Source: an uncultured Dokdonia sp.
Lineage (GTDB): Bacteria > Bacteroidota > Bacteroidia > Flavobacteriales > Flavobacteriaceae
DNA length: 44,349 bases
Assembly (NCBI GenBank): GCA_938002835.1
Contig: CALKZS010000012.1
Span: 1 to 44,349 of the forward strand
Direction of reading: 5' to 3'
The translations under genes and the position numbers were made by a program. The stretch's first letter is position 1, and each line of letters starts with the position of its first letter. Below, piece after piece: positions 16,875 through 26,200 of the stretch. The notes below the pieces were generated by a model, which worked only from the letters and a program-made list of their open reading frames with translations, ran no database searches and was not told the origin of the DNA.

Positions 16875-16888
16875 AATACATATAGATT

Positions 16889-17569
16889 TTACGGTGTACT
16901 TGCAGAAACCTGTAGCACCTTGCCATTATAAAATTGATTTCCGGTAAGTGCAAAATTATAGATATAATCTGCCATCTCTATGGCTGTAACTGGCGCTTCA
17001 TATCCTGGGAAAGCTTCCTCTAGCATTTCTGTCTGTACCGCTCCTAGCGCAAGCACATTAAAAGCAATTGATTGTTCTTTATATTCTTCGGCAAGTAGCT
17101 CGCTCCAAGTGATTACAGCACCTTTACTAGAACTATAAGCAGCTAGACCAGGAAATTTCATACTTCCTTGAATACCTCCCATACTTGAGATCGTTACTAC
17201 GTGAGCAGTTGCTTTCATATAAGGAAGTACTGTTCTTGTGAGTTCGGCAACACCAAAAACATTTACATCATACACCGCTTTAAAATCTGCAACACTTGTT
17301 TCTCCAAAAGGTTTATTGAGTAGTGCTCCTGCATTATTAATTAACACATCCACACCTTCCCAATCACTTTCTATAAAATCTACTACTTTTTGAAAATGGG
17401 CTGCATCTGTAATATCAAATGGAAATGCAGTAAGGTTTTGCAAGTTTAGATCTGCACAAGGAGTATGCTTTCGCGAAAGCGCAAGTACCTGATGTCCTTC
17501 TCTTGCGAACTGTTTTGCTAGTTCAAAACCTATCCCTCTACTCGTCCCTGTTATTATTATTCTTTTCAT
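16889..17569 (-). CDS. Short-chain dehydrogenase/reductase
   Basis: A 226-residue classical SDR with a Rossmann fold. The cofactor motif TGTSRGIG is at residues 8-15, the structural NNAG motif follows LINNAG, and the active site Ser and YSSSK (Tyr-Lys) are present. SRK after the second strand favours NADP(H). Those same residues (LSRK) are encoded by an exact copy of the dispersed palindrome, here read in a different frame from most other copies. The substrate is unknown. The M28 peptidase gene lies 10 bp upstream on the same strand. Confidence 0.9.
   Translation of the reverse strand: MKRIIITGTSRGIGFELAKQFAREGHQVLALSRKHTPCADLNLQNLTAFPFDITDAAHFQKVVDFIESDWEGVDVLINNAGALLNKPFGETSVADFKAVYDVNVFGVAELTRTVLPYMKATAHVVTISSMGGIQGSMKFPGLAAYSSSKGAVITWSELLAEEYKEQSIAFNVLALGAVQTEMLEEAFPGYEAPVTAIEMADYIYNFALTGNQFYNGKVLQVSASTP
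17467..17480. repeat. Dispersed palindrome copy 6 (exact, inside SDR gene)
   Basis: GCTTTCGCGAAAGC, read on the minus strand in the frame giving Leu-Ser-Arg-Lys. Confidence 0.95.
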
Positions 17570-17579
17570 AGAAAATAAA

Positions 17580-18599
17580 TTACTTCATCACAATCTCCTT
17601 ACTCTCACTATTAGTCATCCCAACAAGACCTTTGGACATCTCTGAAATAACCTTTTCCATAAAGTCAAAATCCATTGCCTCAACCTCATCTTTAACACCG
17701 TGATAGTGATCAAAATTTGTAAAATCAAACGAAGAAACGGTATGAGCAGGAATGCCAAATTCTGTAAAAAATGGATAATTATCACTTCTCATAAAAAGGT
17801 TAAACTCTTTTGCTTTAGGTAAAAATCCTATAAAATTACTCCCTGCATATCCGTTAAATTTTTCAGGAAAATTAGATAATTCATAACCAGAGGCATACAC
17901 CAAATGATCTTTTCCCACCATTGGCACCCCTATCATCTCAATATTATACATCGCATACAGATCTACATTTGCGGTTTTCATCTTTTTAGCAAGGTGTTTT
18001 GAACCTAACAATCCTTTTTCTTCGGCAGAAAAAAGTGCAAAAACTAATGTTCTTTTGTTATTTTTCGCTTTCGCAAAATAATCCGCAAGGGCAAGAACTG
18101 CAGTTGTACCAGCCGCATTATCATTTGCGCCATTTGCAATCGTATCATCACCTACTGCTTGTGCTGTACCTATATGATCATAATGAGCTCCTATAAGTAC
18201 AACTTCATCTTTTAATACAGGATCTGTACCCGGAAGAACTCCTACCATATTAAACGCATCACGACCTTTTGCATTAAATTCATCTCTATAACTATCAAAA
18301 TAAGGTTGCACCCCCGCATTTTCAAAACGTGCTTTTATAAATTGCGCTGCCATCTCAATCCCTTGACTACCAGTATCACGACCTTGCAACTCATCTGATG
18401 CAAGAAACTCCATTGTTTTTTCTACAGATGTCATTGTAGTAATATTGGGAAATACCATCGTTATTTGATCCTCAGTAGGATCGGGTGTTTCTACAGGAGT
18501 TGTTGTTTTTACGTTTTCTTGAGAAACTGGCACAAGTGGTGCACTAGAACCACAGCCTATTGCTAAAAGTGAAAGTGCCGTAATAAATATATTTTTCAT
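17580..18599 (-). CDS. M28 family metallopeptidase lipoprotein
   Basis: A 339-residue protein counted from the ATG at 18599. An earlier ATG at 18623 would run through the upstream terminator and add residues before the signal. MKNIFITALSLLAIGC is a lipoprotein signal (Cys16). The M28 di-zinc site is visible: His and Asp in GAHYDHIG, the bridging Asp in NGANDNAAGT, and the Glu pair in FSAEEKGLLGS. Members are aminopeptidases working in the periplasm or at the cell surface. A degraded copy of the dispersed palindrome encodes FAKAK in a linker. The terminator of the pyruvate dehydrogenase operon ends only about 13-20 bp before its start. Confidence 0.9.
   Translation of the reverse strand: MKNIFITALSLLAIGCGSSAPLVPVSQENVKTTTPVETPDPTEDQITMVFPNITTMTSVEKTMEFLASDELQGRDTGSQGIEMAAQFIKARFENAGVQPYFDSYRDEFNAKGRDAFNMVGVLPGTDPVLKDEVVLIGAHYDHIGTAQAVGDDTIANGANDNAAGTTAVLALADYFAKAKNNKRTLVFALFSAEEKGLLGSKHLAKKMKTANVDLYAMYNIEMIGVPMVGKDHLVYASGYELSNFPEKFNGYAGSNFIGFLPKAKEFNLFMRSDNYPFFTEFGIPAHTVSSFDFTNFDHYHGVKDEVEAMDFDFMEKVISEMSKGLVGMTNSESKEIVMK
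18066..18077. repeat. Dispersed palindrome copy 7 (degraded, inside M28 gene)
   Basis: CGCTTTCGCAAA keeps the left arm and centre, while the right arm is lost. It is read as Phe-Ala-Lys-Ala on the minus strand. Confidence 0.5.
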
Positions 18600-18611
18600 A
18601 AAAGTAAATAT

Positions 18612-18636
18612 AAAAAAACCCACGCGATTGCGTGGG
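18612..18636 (-). terminator. Rho-independent terminator after PDH E2 gene
   Basis: On the minus strand CCCACGC, a 4-base loop, GCGTGGG and then seven T's. It lies 26 bp after the E2 stop and about 13 bp before the next start codon. Confidence 0.92.
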
Positions 18637-18661
18637 TGATATACTTGTTATTACTAACTAT

Positions 18662-20266
18662 TTATGCTAGCATTAACACTGGGTTTTCAATATATGTTTT
18701 AAGTGTTTGTAAGAACTGTGCTCCCGTTGCTCCATCTACTGTTCTATGATCACAAGCTAATGTTAACTTCATTGTATGTCCCACCGCTAATTGACCATTT
18801 TTTACAACTGGTTTCTCAACAATAGCACCTACAGAAAGTATCGCACTATTAGGCTGATTAATAATAGATGTAAAATCTGTAATTCCAAACATTCCTAAGT
18901 TTGAAATTGTAAACGTAGATCCAGACATTTCACCTGGTGTTAATTTCTTATCACGAGCTTTTCCTGCAAGTTGTTTTACCTCTGCATTAATTTGCTGTAA
19001 TGATTTTTCATTTGCAAAATTTACAACAGGTACAACAAGGCCATCTGGCACAGCAACTGCCACACCAATGTGTACGTGATGGTTAAGACGCATCTTATCA
19101 TCAAACCATTGAGAGTTTACCTGTGGATGGTGCTTTAAAGCAATAGATGTTGCCTTAATAATCATATCGTTATATGAAACCTTTGTATCAGGAAGCTGAT
19201 TGAACTGTCCACGGAAGTTCATCATATTCTCCATATTCAACTCTACATTGAGGTAGTAATGTGGAGCTGTAAACTTAGACTTCCCTAGACTTCTAGCAAT
19301 AGCTTTTCGCATTTGCGAGTTATCTATATCTTCAAAACTTTCTTCACCTGTTGCTACAAATTGAGGAACTCCTGCTCCTCCAGCTACAGCTGGGTTAAAG
19401 TTTTCTATATCACTTTTTACAATACGACCATTTTCACCAGAACCTTTAACTTGACTTAAGTTAATTCCTTTTTCTTGTGCGATTTTCTTAGCAAGTGGAG
19501 ATGCAAAAATGCGTCCTCCATTTGAAGATGTATTTGTTGTAGACGTGGCAACTTTTTTCTCTTCTACTACAGGAGTGACTTTTGGTGCCTCTACTTTCTT
19601 TTCTTCTTTTACGGGTGTTTCTTTCTTAGGAGCAACACCATTTGCAACCACGTTAGAAACATCTGTCCCCGCAGGCCCAATAATAGCAAGTAGTGCATCG
19701 ACCTTTGCTGTCTCACCTTCTTGAATACCTATATGCAATAAAGTTCCAGATTGAAAAGACTCAAACTCCATTGTTGCCTTATCCGTCTCTATCTCAGCAA
19801 GAATATCACCTTCCTCTACCTGATCTCCTATTCCTTTTAACCAAGTAGCTACCGTACCTTCTTCCATCGTGTCAGAAAGTCTAGGCATCGTTACTACAAT
19901 CACTCCTTCTGGAAGTGATGTTCCTGATGTAGAAGCAACTTCTTCTGTCGAAACTGTTTCGGTTGGTACAGATGCTTCTTCTTTTGTAGAACTGGTATCA
20001 CCAGAAATTAATCCAGAAATATCTTCACCTTCTTCTCCTATAATTGCTAGTAAAGAATCTACTTTTGCAGTTCCTCCTTCTTGAATACCTATATATAGAA
20101 GCACTCCTTCATTAAAAGATTCAAACTCCATTGTCGCCTTATCAGTTTCAATCTCTGCAAGGATATCTCCTTCTGAAACGGCATCACCTACATTTTTGAG
20201 CCAAGTAGCTACTGTACCTTCTTCCATTGTGTCGCTCAAACGCGGCATATTTATTACTTCAGCCAT
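18662..20266 (-). CDS. pdhC: Pyruvate dehydrogenase E2, dihydrolipoyl acetyltransferase
   Basis: A 534-residue core subunit of the pyruvate dehydrogenase complex, which passes the acetyl group from lipoamide to CoA. Domains in order: lipoyl domain 1 (Lys43 in ETDKATMEFE), Ala/Glu/Lys linker, lipoyl domain 2 (Lys163 in the same motif), linker, subunit-binding domain (about 252-290, RIFASPLAKKIAQ), and catalytic domain ending with the active-site DHRTVDG. The two lipoyl domains are about 120 residues apart and nearly identical over the motif regions, a recent internal duplication. It follows the E1alpha gene by 10 bp and ends at a strong terminator. Confidence 0.95.
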   Translation of the reverse strand: MAEVINMPRLSDTMEEGTVATWLKNVGDAVSEGDILAEIETDKATMEFESFNEGVLLYIGIQEGGTAKVDSLLAIIGEEGEDISGLISGDTSSTKEEASVPTETVSTEEVASTSGTSLPEGVIVVTMPRLSDTMEEGTVATWLKGIGDQVEEGDILAEIETDKATMEFESFQSGTLLHIGIQEGETAKVDALLAIIGPAGTDVSNVVANGVAPKKETPVKEEKKVEAPKVTPVVEEKKVATSTTNTSSNGGRIFASPLAKKIAQEKGINLSQVKGSGENGRIVKSDIENFNPAVAGGAGVPQFVATGEESFEDIDNSQMRKAIARSLGKSKFTAPHYYLNVELNMENMMNFRGQFNQLPDTKVSYNDMIIKATSIALKHHPQVNSQWFDDKMRLNHHVHIGVAVAVPDGLVVPVVNFANEKSLQQINAEVKQLAGKARDKKLTPGEMSGSTFTISNLGMFGITDFTSIINQPNSAILSVGAIVEKPVVKNGQLAVGHTMKLTLACDHRTVDGATGAQFLQTLKTYIENPVLMLA

Positions 20267-20276
20267 AGCTTCCTAA

Positions 20277-21275
20277 TTATAATTTGTGTGGTAAAAATGG
20301 ATAATCTTCTTGGTCGTATACTACATCATACATCACATTCGTATCTGGAAATGGACTTTCTTCTGCAAATTTCTCACACTCTGCAACACGCTTTTTAACG
20401 TTTGCATTCATTTCTTTTATTTGATCTTCGGTAGCATATCCTTTATCAAGAAGTATATTTTTTACCTGAGTAATAGGATCTATTTTTTGGTATTCTGCTA
20501 CTTCTTCTTTTGTTCTATAGTGCTGTGCATCAGACATAGAGTGACCTCTATAACGATATGTTTTAAGTTCTAAAAACGTTGGTCCATCACCACGACGAGC
20601 ACGCTCTATAGCTTCATCCATAGCCTCTGCGACAGCTACTGGATTCATTGCATCTACAGGTCCGCAAGGCATTTCATACCCTAGACCAAGCTTCCAGATA
20701 TCTTCGTGGTTTGCAGTACGTGCTACAGATGTTCCCATTGCATATCCATTGTTTTCTACACAAAAGACCACTGGTAATTTCCAAAGCATTGCCATATTAA
20801 ATGTCTCGTGCAAAGAACCTTGACGAGCAGCTCCATCTCCAAAATAACAAAGTGTTACTGCCCCTGTTTTATTATACTTATCTCCAAAAGCCATTCCTGC
20901 ACCTAAAGGAATCTGACCTCCAACAATACCGTGACCTCCATAAAATCCTTTTTCCTTAGAAAATATATGCATCGATCCTCCAAGACCTTGTGATGTTCCC
21001 GTTGCTTTTCCATAAAGCTCAGCCATTACACGTTTTGGATCTACACCCATCCCAATAGGTTGCACGTGATTACGATATGCAGTAATCATTTTATCCTTTG
21101 TGATATCCATTGCGTGTAGTGATCCTGCCAGGATCGCTTCTTGTCCATTATAAAGGTGCAAGAAACCACGTACTTTTTGTTGAATATATACTTGTGCCAG
21201 TTTATCTTCAAACTTGCGCCAGAAAAGCATTTCTTCGTACCAGTTAAGGTACGTTTCTTTGGTAATTTTTTTCAT
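20277..21275 (-). CDS. pdhA: Pyruvate dehydrogenase E1 component, alpha subunit
   Basis: A 332-residue subunit of the thiamine diphosphate-dependent E1 enzyme, which decarboxylates pyruvate and acetylates the E2 lipoyl group. The TPP motif runs from GDGAARQGSLHETFNMA to VENNGYAMGTS. The phosphorylation-loop region YRYRGHSMSDAQHYRT is conserved. It needs a beta subunit, which is not encoded nearby: the gene is followed directly by E2. The beta subunit must therefore lie elsewhere in the genome. A TATTTTTG box upstream probably drives the pair. Confidence 0.95.
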   Translation of the reverse strand: MKKITKETYLNWYEEMLFWRKFEDKLAQVYIQQKVRGFLHLYNGQEAILAGSLHAMDITKDKMITAYRNHVQPIGMGVDPKRVMAELYGKATGTSQGLGGSMHIFSKEKGFYGGHGIVGGQIPLGAGMAFGDKYNKTGAVTLCYFGDGAARQGSLHETFNMAMLWKLPVVFCVENNGYAMGTSVARTANHEDIWKLGLGYEMPCGPVDAMNPVAVAEAMDEAIERARRGDGPTFLELKTYRYRGHSMSDAQHYRTKEEVAEYQKIDPITQVKNILLDKGYATEDQIKEMNANVKKRVAECEKFAEESPFPDTNVMYDVVYDQEDYPFLPHKL

Positions 21276-21314
21276 CTAAAGTAGTATAACTATAGCTCAC
21301 TCTTGAACTAACGT

Positions 21315-21322
21315 CAAAAATA
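21315..21322 (-). promoter_or_regulatory. TAnnTTTG-type -7 box (TATTTTTG) for pdhA-E2
   Basis: The minus strand reads TATTTTTG 39 bp before the pdhA start. The -33 element is weak (CTG rather than TTG). Confidence 0.5.
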
Positions 21323-21449
21323 AGACATTAAGAAGATATTCAGAAATTGAAATGCTTAAAAAAGTATCTTAATTCTTGTTTAGAATACTATAAAGTACGA
21401 AGTATGAGCTTCTTTAATTATTGAAAAAATAGTAAAAATGAATTTTGTT

Positions 21450-21468
21450 ACGCTTTCGCGAAAATTAC
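21450..21468. repeat. Dispersed palindrome copy 8 (half-degraded)
   Basis: ACGCTTTCGCGAAAATTAC, left arm and centre intact, right arm altered. It lies between genes. Confidence 0.7.
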
Positions 21469-21575
21469 CTCTCTATCACTATAAAAATTTTAATAAAACG
21501 CATTAAAATTCAATTATTAAAAAAAATCATATTAAAGCATCAAGTATAAAAAATAACATTAAAATTATAGCATAG

Positions 21576-22058
21576 CTAAAGATATTCTGAAGTAAAAAGA
21601 AAAGGAAGTAAATTCTCTAATGAATCACTCTTCATCACTTCACCACTTTTTCCCATAAAATATAAAGAAATTGCTTTTTTTTGTTTGATTTCATACTCTG
21701 CAATTGCCTGTCTACAAGATCCACAAGGAGGTATGGGAGTTATTGTAGGTTTGTCTTTTGCTGCAGCTGTGATTGCCATCGCAAGCATTTGAGCATTTGG
21801 ATATTTTGCACCGGCATAATATATAGCAGTACGCTCTGCACATAGCCCAGAAGGATATGCCGCATTCTCCTGATTACTCCCAGAAATAACCTCTCCGTTA
21901 TCTAAAAGTATCGCAGCCCCAACATTAAACTTTGAGTAAGGCGCATAAGCCTTATCACGAGCTTCTATAGCCGCTTCCATTAAAGAAGAAATCGCTTCTG
22001 GAAGCTCTCCTAAACTCGGATATACCTCTAGAAACGATTCTACTTTTATTCTTTTCAT
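21576..22058 (-). CDS. cdd: Cytidine deaminase
   Basis: A 160-residue enzyme that deaminates cytidine and deoxycytidine to uridine forms in pyrimidine salvage. The zinc site is GLCAERTAI (Cys plus the catalytic Glu) and PPCGSCRQ (two more Cys), the three-Cys pattern of the homotetrameric class. APYSKFNVGAAIL and ENAAYPSG bind the nucleoside. It starts 6 bp after the porV stop and is probably the last gene of the porU-porV-cdd run. Linkage of a salvage enzyme to secretion genes is known in flavobacteria but has no clear functional meaning. Confidence 0.94.
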   Translation of the reverse strand: MKRIKVESFLEVYPSLGELPEAISSLMEAAIEARDKAYAPYSKFNVGAAILLDNGEVISGSNQENAAYPSGLCAERTAIYYAGAKYPNAQMLAMAITAAAKDKPTITPIPPCGSCRQAIAEYEIKQKKAISLYFMGKSGEVMKSDSLENLLPFLFTSEYL

Positions 22059-22064
22059 AAAATT

Positions 22065-23249
22065 CTAGTATTCTGGATATTCACCACCAAAACTAAAGGT
22101 AAGCCCAAAACGAAGTGTATTCTCTAGAGGACTTCTTACAGATCCAGTAGAAAAAAGATATGAGATATCTAAATCAATAGAGTTAAATTCAAAACCTGCT
22201 CCTAGCGTAGCAAATTTACGCGCTCCTTTAATATCACTTTCATTAAAATATCCTAATCTAAAAGAAAACACGTCGTCATAGGTATATTCACTTGCAAATG
22301 ACCAAGTAATCTCTTTTAACTCTTCACTAAAACCATCTGGCGCATCTCCAAAAGATTGAAAAATACCCGTAAAGAAATTTACATCATCATCCTTACCAGC
22401 AACGATTTGTATTTCATCTCCAATACCATCACCGTCTATATCTACATTTTCTCTACGAGGTGGTGTAGGCACTAATAACTTATTAAACTCAAGACCTACA
22501 AATACTTTATTGTAGCTGTCTAAAATAAAATCAAACCCTCCTCCTAACTTTAAATTAGTAGGTATAAAGTTTTCATCTCCATCATCACTATACTTTATTT
22601 TAGGACCTATGTTTGAGATATTAAAACCTGCTCTCCAACGTCCATCAAAATTATTATATATCTGCTCTTCACTTTGATAATATCCAGAAATATCCACTCC
22701 AAAAGAACTTGCAGCACTAGCATCTAAATTAGGATTTGCTTGTGCAATTCTAAGATCACTTCGTAAAAATCTTCCAGAAACTGCCATTGAGAATCTTTCA
22801 TCTAATTTTAATGCATATGTTGCATCTAGCGTAAATTCATTAGGATTTACGTCTATCCCAGGATCATTTGCCGAAGTTGTGGTAGTAATTGTACCTAATG
22901 TAAAATATCTCAAACTCGCACCAAATGCACTTCTATCATTTATTCTATTTGCATATACTGCTTGTAAAATACCTATATCATTTACAAGATTGCCAAGATA
23001 TGGAGTATAGTTAACACCTATATTATGTTGATCTTCTAAAAAGGCAAGCTTTGCGGGATTCCATTGCACTCCATATGCGTCTGGACGCGTCGCTACACCT
23101 TGTTCTCCCATTCCAGCTGCACGCGCATCTGCTGCAATACCCAGAAAAGGAACGGCTGTTGTAATTGTATTAGGATCATCATCTTGAGCCCTTAACAAAG
23201 AACTGGACAATATAAAAGCTGCTATCAACAGCGCTAAAGATTTATTCAT
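22065..23249 (-). CDS. porV: Type IX secretion system outer-membrane protein PorV
   Basis: A 394-residue outer-membrane beta-barrel with signal peptide MNKSLALLIAAFILSSSLLRAQ. The N-terminal stretch TAVPFLGIAADARAAGMGEQGVATRPDAYGVQWNPAKLAF contains the conserved PorV opening, and the rest is a FadL-like barrel of alternating strands ending in an aromatic-poor tail GGEYPEY. PorV picks up T9SS cargo at the translocon and carries it to the PorU sortase for attachment. PorU is encoded 44 bp upstream, in keeping with this partnership. Confidence 0.94.
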   Translation of the reverse strand: MNKSLALLIAAFILSSSLLRAQDDDPNTITTAVPFLGIAADARAAGMGEQGVATRPDAYGVQWNPAKLAFLEDQHNIGVNYTPYLGNLVNDIGILQAVYANRINDRSAFGASLRYFTLGTITTTTSANDPGIDVNPNEFTLDATYALKLDERFSMAVSGRFLRSDLRIAQANPNLDASAASSFGVDISGYYQSEEQIYNNFDGRWRAGFNISNIGPKIKYSDDGDENFIPTNLKLGGGFDFILDSYNKVFVGLEFNKLLVPTPPRRENVDIDGDGIGDEIQIVAGKDDDVNFFTGIFQSFGDAPDGFSEELKEITWSFASEYTYDDVFSFRLGYFNESDIKGARKFATLGAGFEFNSIDLDISYLFSTGSVRSPLENTLRFGLTFSFGGEYPEY

Positions 23250-23293
23250 AAAAGGTAAATTTAAACAAATATATACTTTTTTAATTTCTATAA

Positions 23294-26200
23294 TTACAAG
23301 ATAACAAGCTTCTCAAATTTTTCGACTCGCTTGTTAGTTAACGTAGATTTTACGGTAATCTTATATACATATACCCCTTTTCCTATTGCTTGTCCAAAAT
23401 CGTCTTTTCCATCCCAAGTAATATCTCTAGACAAGAACCCATCTGTAATAACAGATTGATTGATAGTTTTTACGACCTTACCACTAACAGTAAATATTTG
23501 TACCTGAACATCTAAAGGTTCAAAAGGTCTATTATGATTAAACCAAAATTCTGTATAATTAACAAAAGGATTAGGGTAATTTAATACATTTTCTAGTTCC
23601 AGTTCTTCACTTTCGATAACTACAAACTGCAACTCTGCTGTACTACTATTATTATATACATCCCAAGCTTTAAAGGTTAGAGTATGAAGCCCTGGTTCTA
23701 AATCTCTTATTTTTCTGGTAGCAGTCCCTCTAGTAAAATCATCTACCTCTGTCTCATAAAACTCATTCATTATAATAGGATTCTCTTCATCACCATCTAT
23801 TATGGCAACAATGTCGTGACCTATGCCACTTGCTGTATTAATACCATTTTCGTCTTCTAGCTTTGCCAGTATTATAGGTTCATTATTAGTAATCCCTCCA
23901 TTTACAAAGCTCTCGTCATTCATAAATAGGTTTATGATAGGTCCTTCATTATCTACTGGTGCATCTTCATTAAGACCTCCTATTAACACATTTGTATTAA
24001 CCCCTGTTTGGTCCTCTAATACCCCTGTACGCTCTGAATAAAAATTAAGTCTCCCATTTCCTACAGGAATTGATGTATCTCTCGGCATTCTAAATGTAAA
24101 TTCAAAAAGACCATTTTCTACAGAAGCTTGTCCTCTGTACAAAATAGCTCCCAATGTTTTGAAATCCATAATCAACAGTTCACCTGCAGCGCTTGTCACA
24201 CCATCATTCCCTAGAGTTTGCCTATCTATATCTTTATCAAAAAGAGTTACCGCTAGTGTTCCTGTATAATCTGTGAGTGTTTGCCCTAATTCGTTAGTCA
24301 CTTGACCATTTACCTTTACTAAGTCAAGTGCTCTTAATGTGGGTAATCCATTTTCTACAGGAGTATCATTTATCGCTGTTAGTTGTATATCTGGTTTTGC
24401 AAAAGCGAGTTGCATCGCAGGGTCTCCACAGAAAAAAATTACCCTACGTAATGGGTCATTAATACTATTTTTAGATATTCTAATATTCTCTGCAACACTT
24501 ACCACTTCATTACTCCCAAAAGAAAATAACTGCGCTGCGAGTGCGTCATTAAAATTCACTCCTAAAGTCACTGTTATCTCTCTGGTTGTCGTTACAATAG
24601 CTACCGCACCACCATCAGGATTCCATAATAATTGTTCTCCACCTGTAGGGCGTTCTGGGTTATCAAACTTTCCAAACTCACAGGTCACTGTAACCACAAG
24701 TGGCAACCGTTCTCCATTATCGAGATCATCTACTAAACTTTGCGTGACAATAGCCTCAGAAGAGAGCAATTCTTCTCCACCGTGACCAAGATATGTTACT
24801 ACTAATGCACCAACTTCAATCGCATTAGAAATCGCTTCATTTACTTGAGGATATCGATCTCCCCCCGCAGAAGATTGTTGTTCAAAAGAGTCACTATGTA
24901 TTTTAAACACATTTACAAATGGTTTTTCTGTGCTTATCTCATCTCCTAATTCATCAAGATTTCCTTGTAGTGCATTAAATTCAAAAACCTCATCAACATC
25001 ATCTGACACTAATACAAAATTATTCCGCCAGCGGCCAAAAGAAGATTGTGCATTATAATTTATAATCTTATCTACTACAATATTTGCCAGTTCTGGTGTA
25101 TCAACAACTATACGTCCTACTGCAACATCTAATCTATCTAATGCCCTCATTTCTCCTTCTTCAGAATCCATATTACCAAAGAAATCGTCACTCATAAAAG
25201 AACGCACCAAGTCAAAACTCTCAAAAGTCTGATAGGTAGGCATTATATTATTATTATTTTCAAGACGATCCTTATAATCTACAGATGCATCTCCAAAGAG
25301 ACATAAATATTTTAATCTATTAGCATCACTAGAAGCATTATCATATACATATCTTACAAAGTTACGTATGGCACTTATATCTTGCCTACCTCCACCAAAC
25401 TCTTCATATATGTCTTCTAAAGTTACCGTCCTTACATTAAGGCCACGCAAAGATCTATTGTGTTGCGCTAGTCTTTCGGCTTGAGGTCGTAAGGCTTCAC
25501 CCGTAATCATTAAATAGTCTACATCTACAAAATCTCCATCGGCACCTTCAAATATGGTTCCTTTTATGTTTTGATTGCGCACTTCTGTATTCCCACTTTC
25601 TCGTAAAGGTGAAAAATAATCTCCAGGTGTTACAGCAACAAAAATATGTTCACTCCCTAAATTTATTTTAAATGTAGTAGCTGTTTCTTCGTTAAGATTT
25701 ATTGCTCTAACAGCAGTTTGGTCTGTCACATCCCATATTTGAGAATACCCTTGAAGATTATCTATAGCATATGCTCCAATGCCTTCTTGAGATATTGCAA
25801 GTCCATTTTCAAAAACAAATTGATCTCCCGTTCCAGATAAAGATGTAGGCACATCAAGACTTATAAAATCAAGATATCCTGTACTAGAAGGGTTTGCATT
25901 ATTATTATACACAAGTGTTACAACCATATCTTCAGAAGTAACAGGTACTGTAACATTAAGTTCTCCTCCTCTAGCTAATACTATGCTTGATATAGAAGAG
26001 AGATTAACAGATCCCACACTTGTACCATTAATAAGTATATCAAAAGAGGTTGCACTTTCTGAAACAGCCGCCACAACAACTCTTAACATTGCTTCTTCTC
26101 CAACTATAGCGTTAGGAAAAGAAAACTCAAAACTTTGCTCTGTCTCAAAATCAAAGCGCTCACCAAACCACCTTCTCCCCACTCTAGCAAGACTATTATT

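Larger units (their letters stand above)
21276..21575. other. Intergenic region between cdd and pdhA
   Basis: This 300-bp AT-rich gap holds the putative pdhA promoter box (21315-21322) and a half-degraded copy of the dispersed palindrome (21450-21468). No RNA gene, riboswitch or convincing small gene was seen. Confidence 0.6.

Noticed and set aside
19509-20084. Two similar plus-strand frames opposite the E2 gene
   Set aside because: Their similarity comes from the duplicated lipoyl domains on the other strand; they are shadows.
23823-24785. Long reading frames on the plus strand opposite porU
   Set aside because: They are antisense to a clearly coding gene, have low-complexity Ser/Pro-rich translations and no start context or family resemblance.
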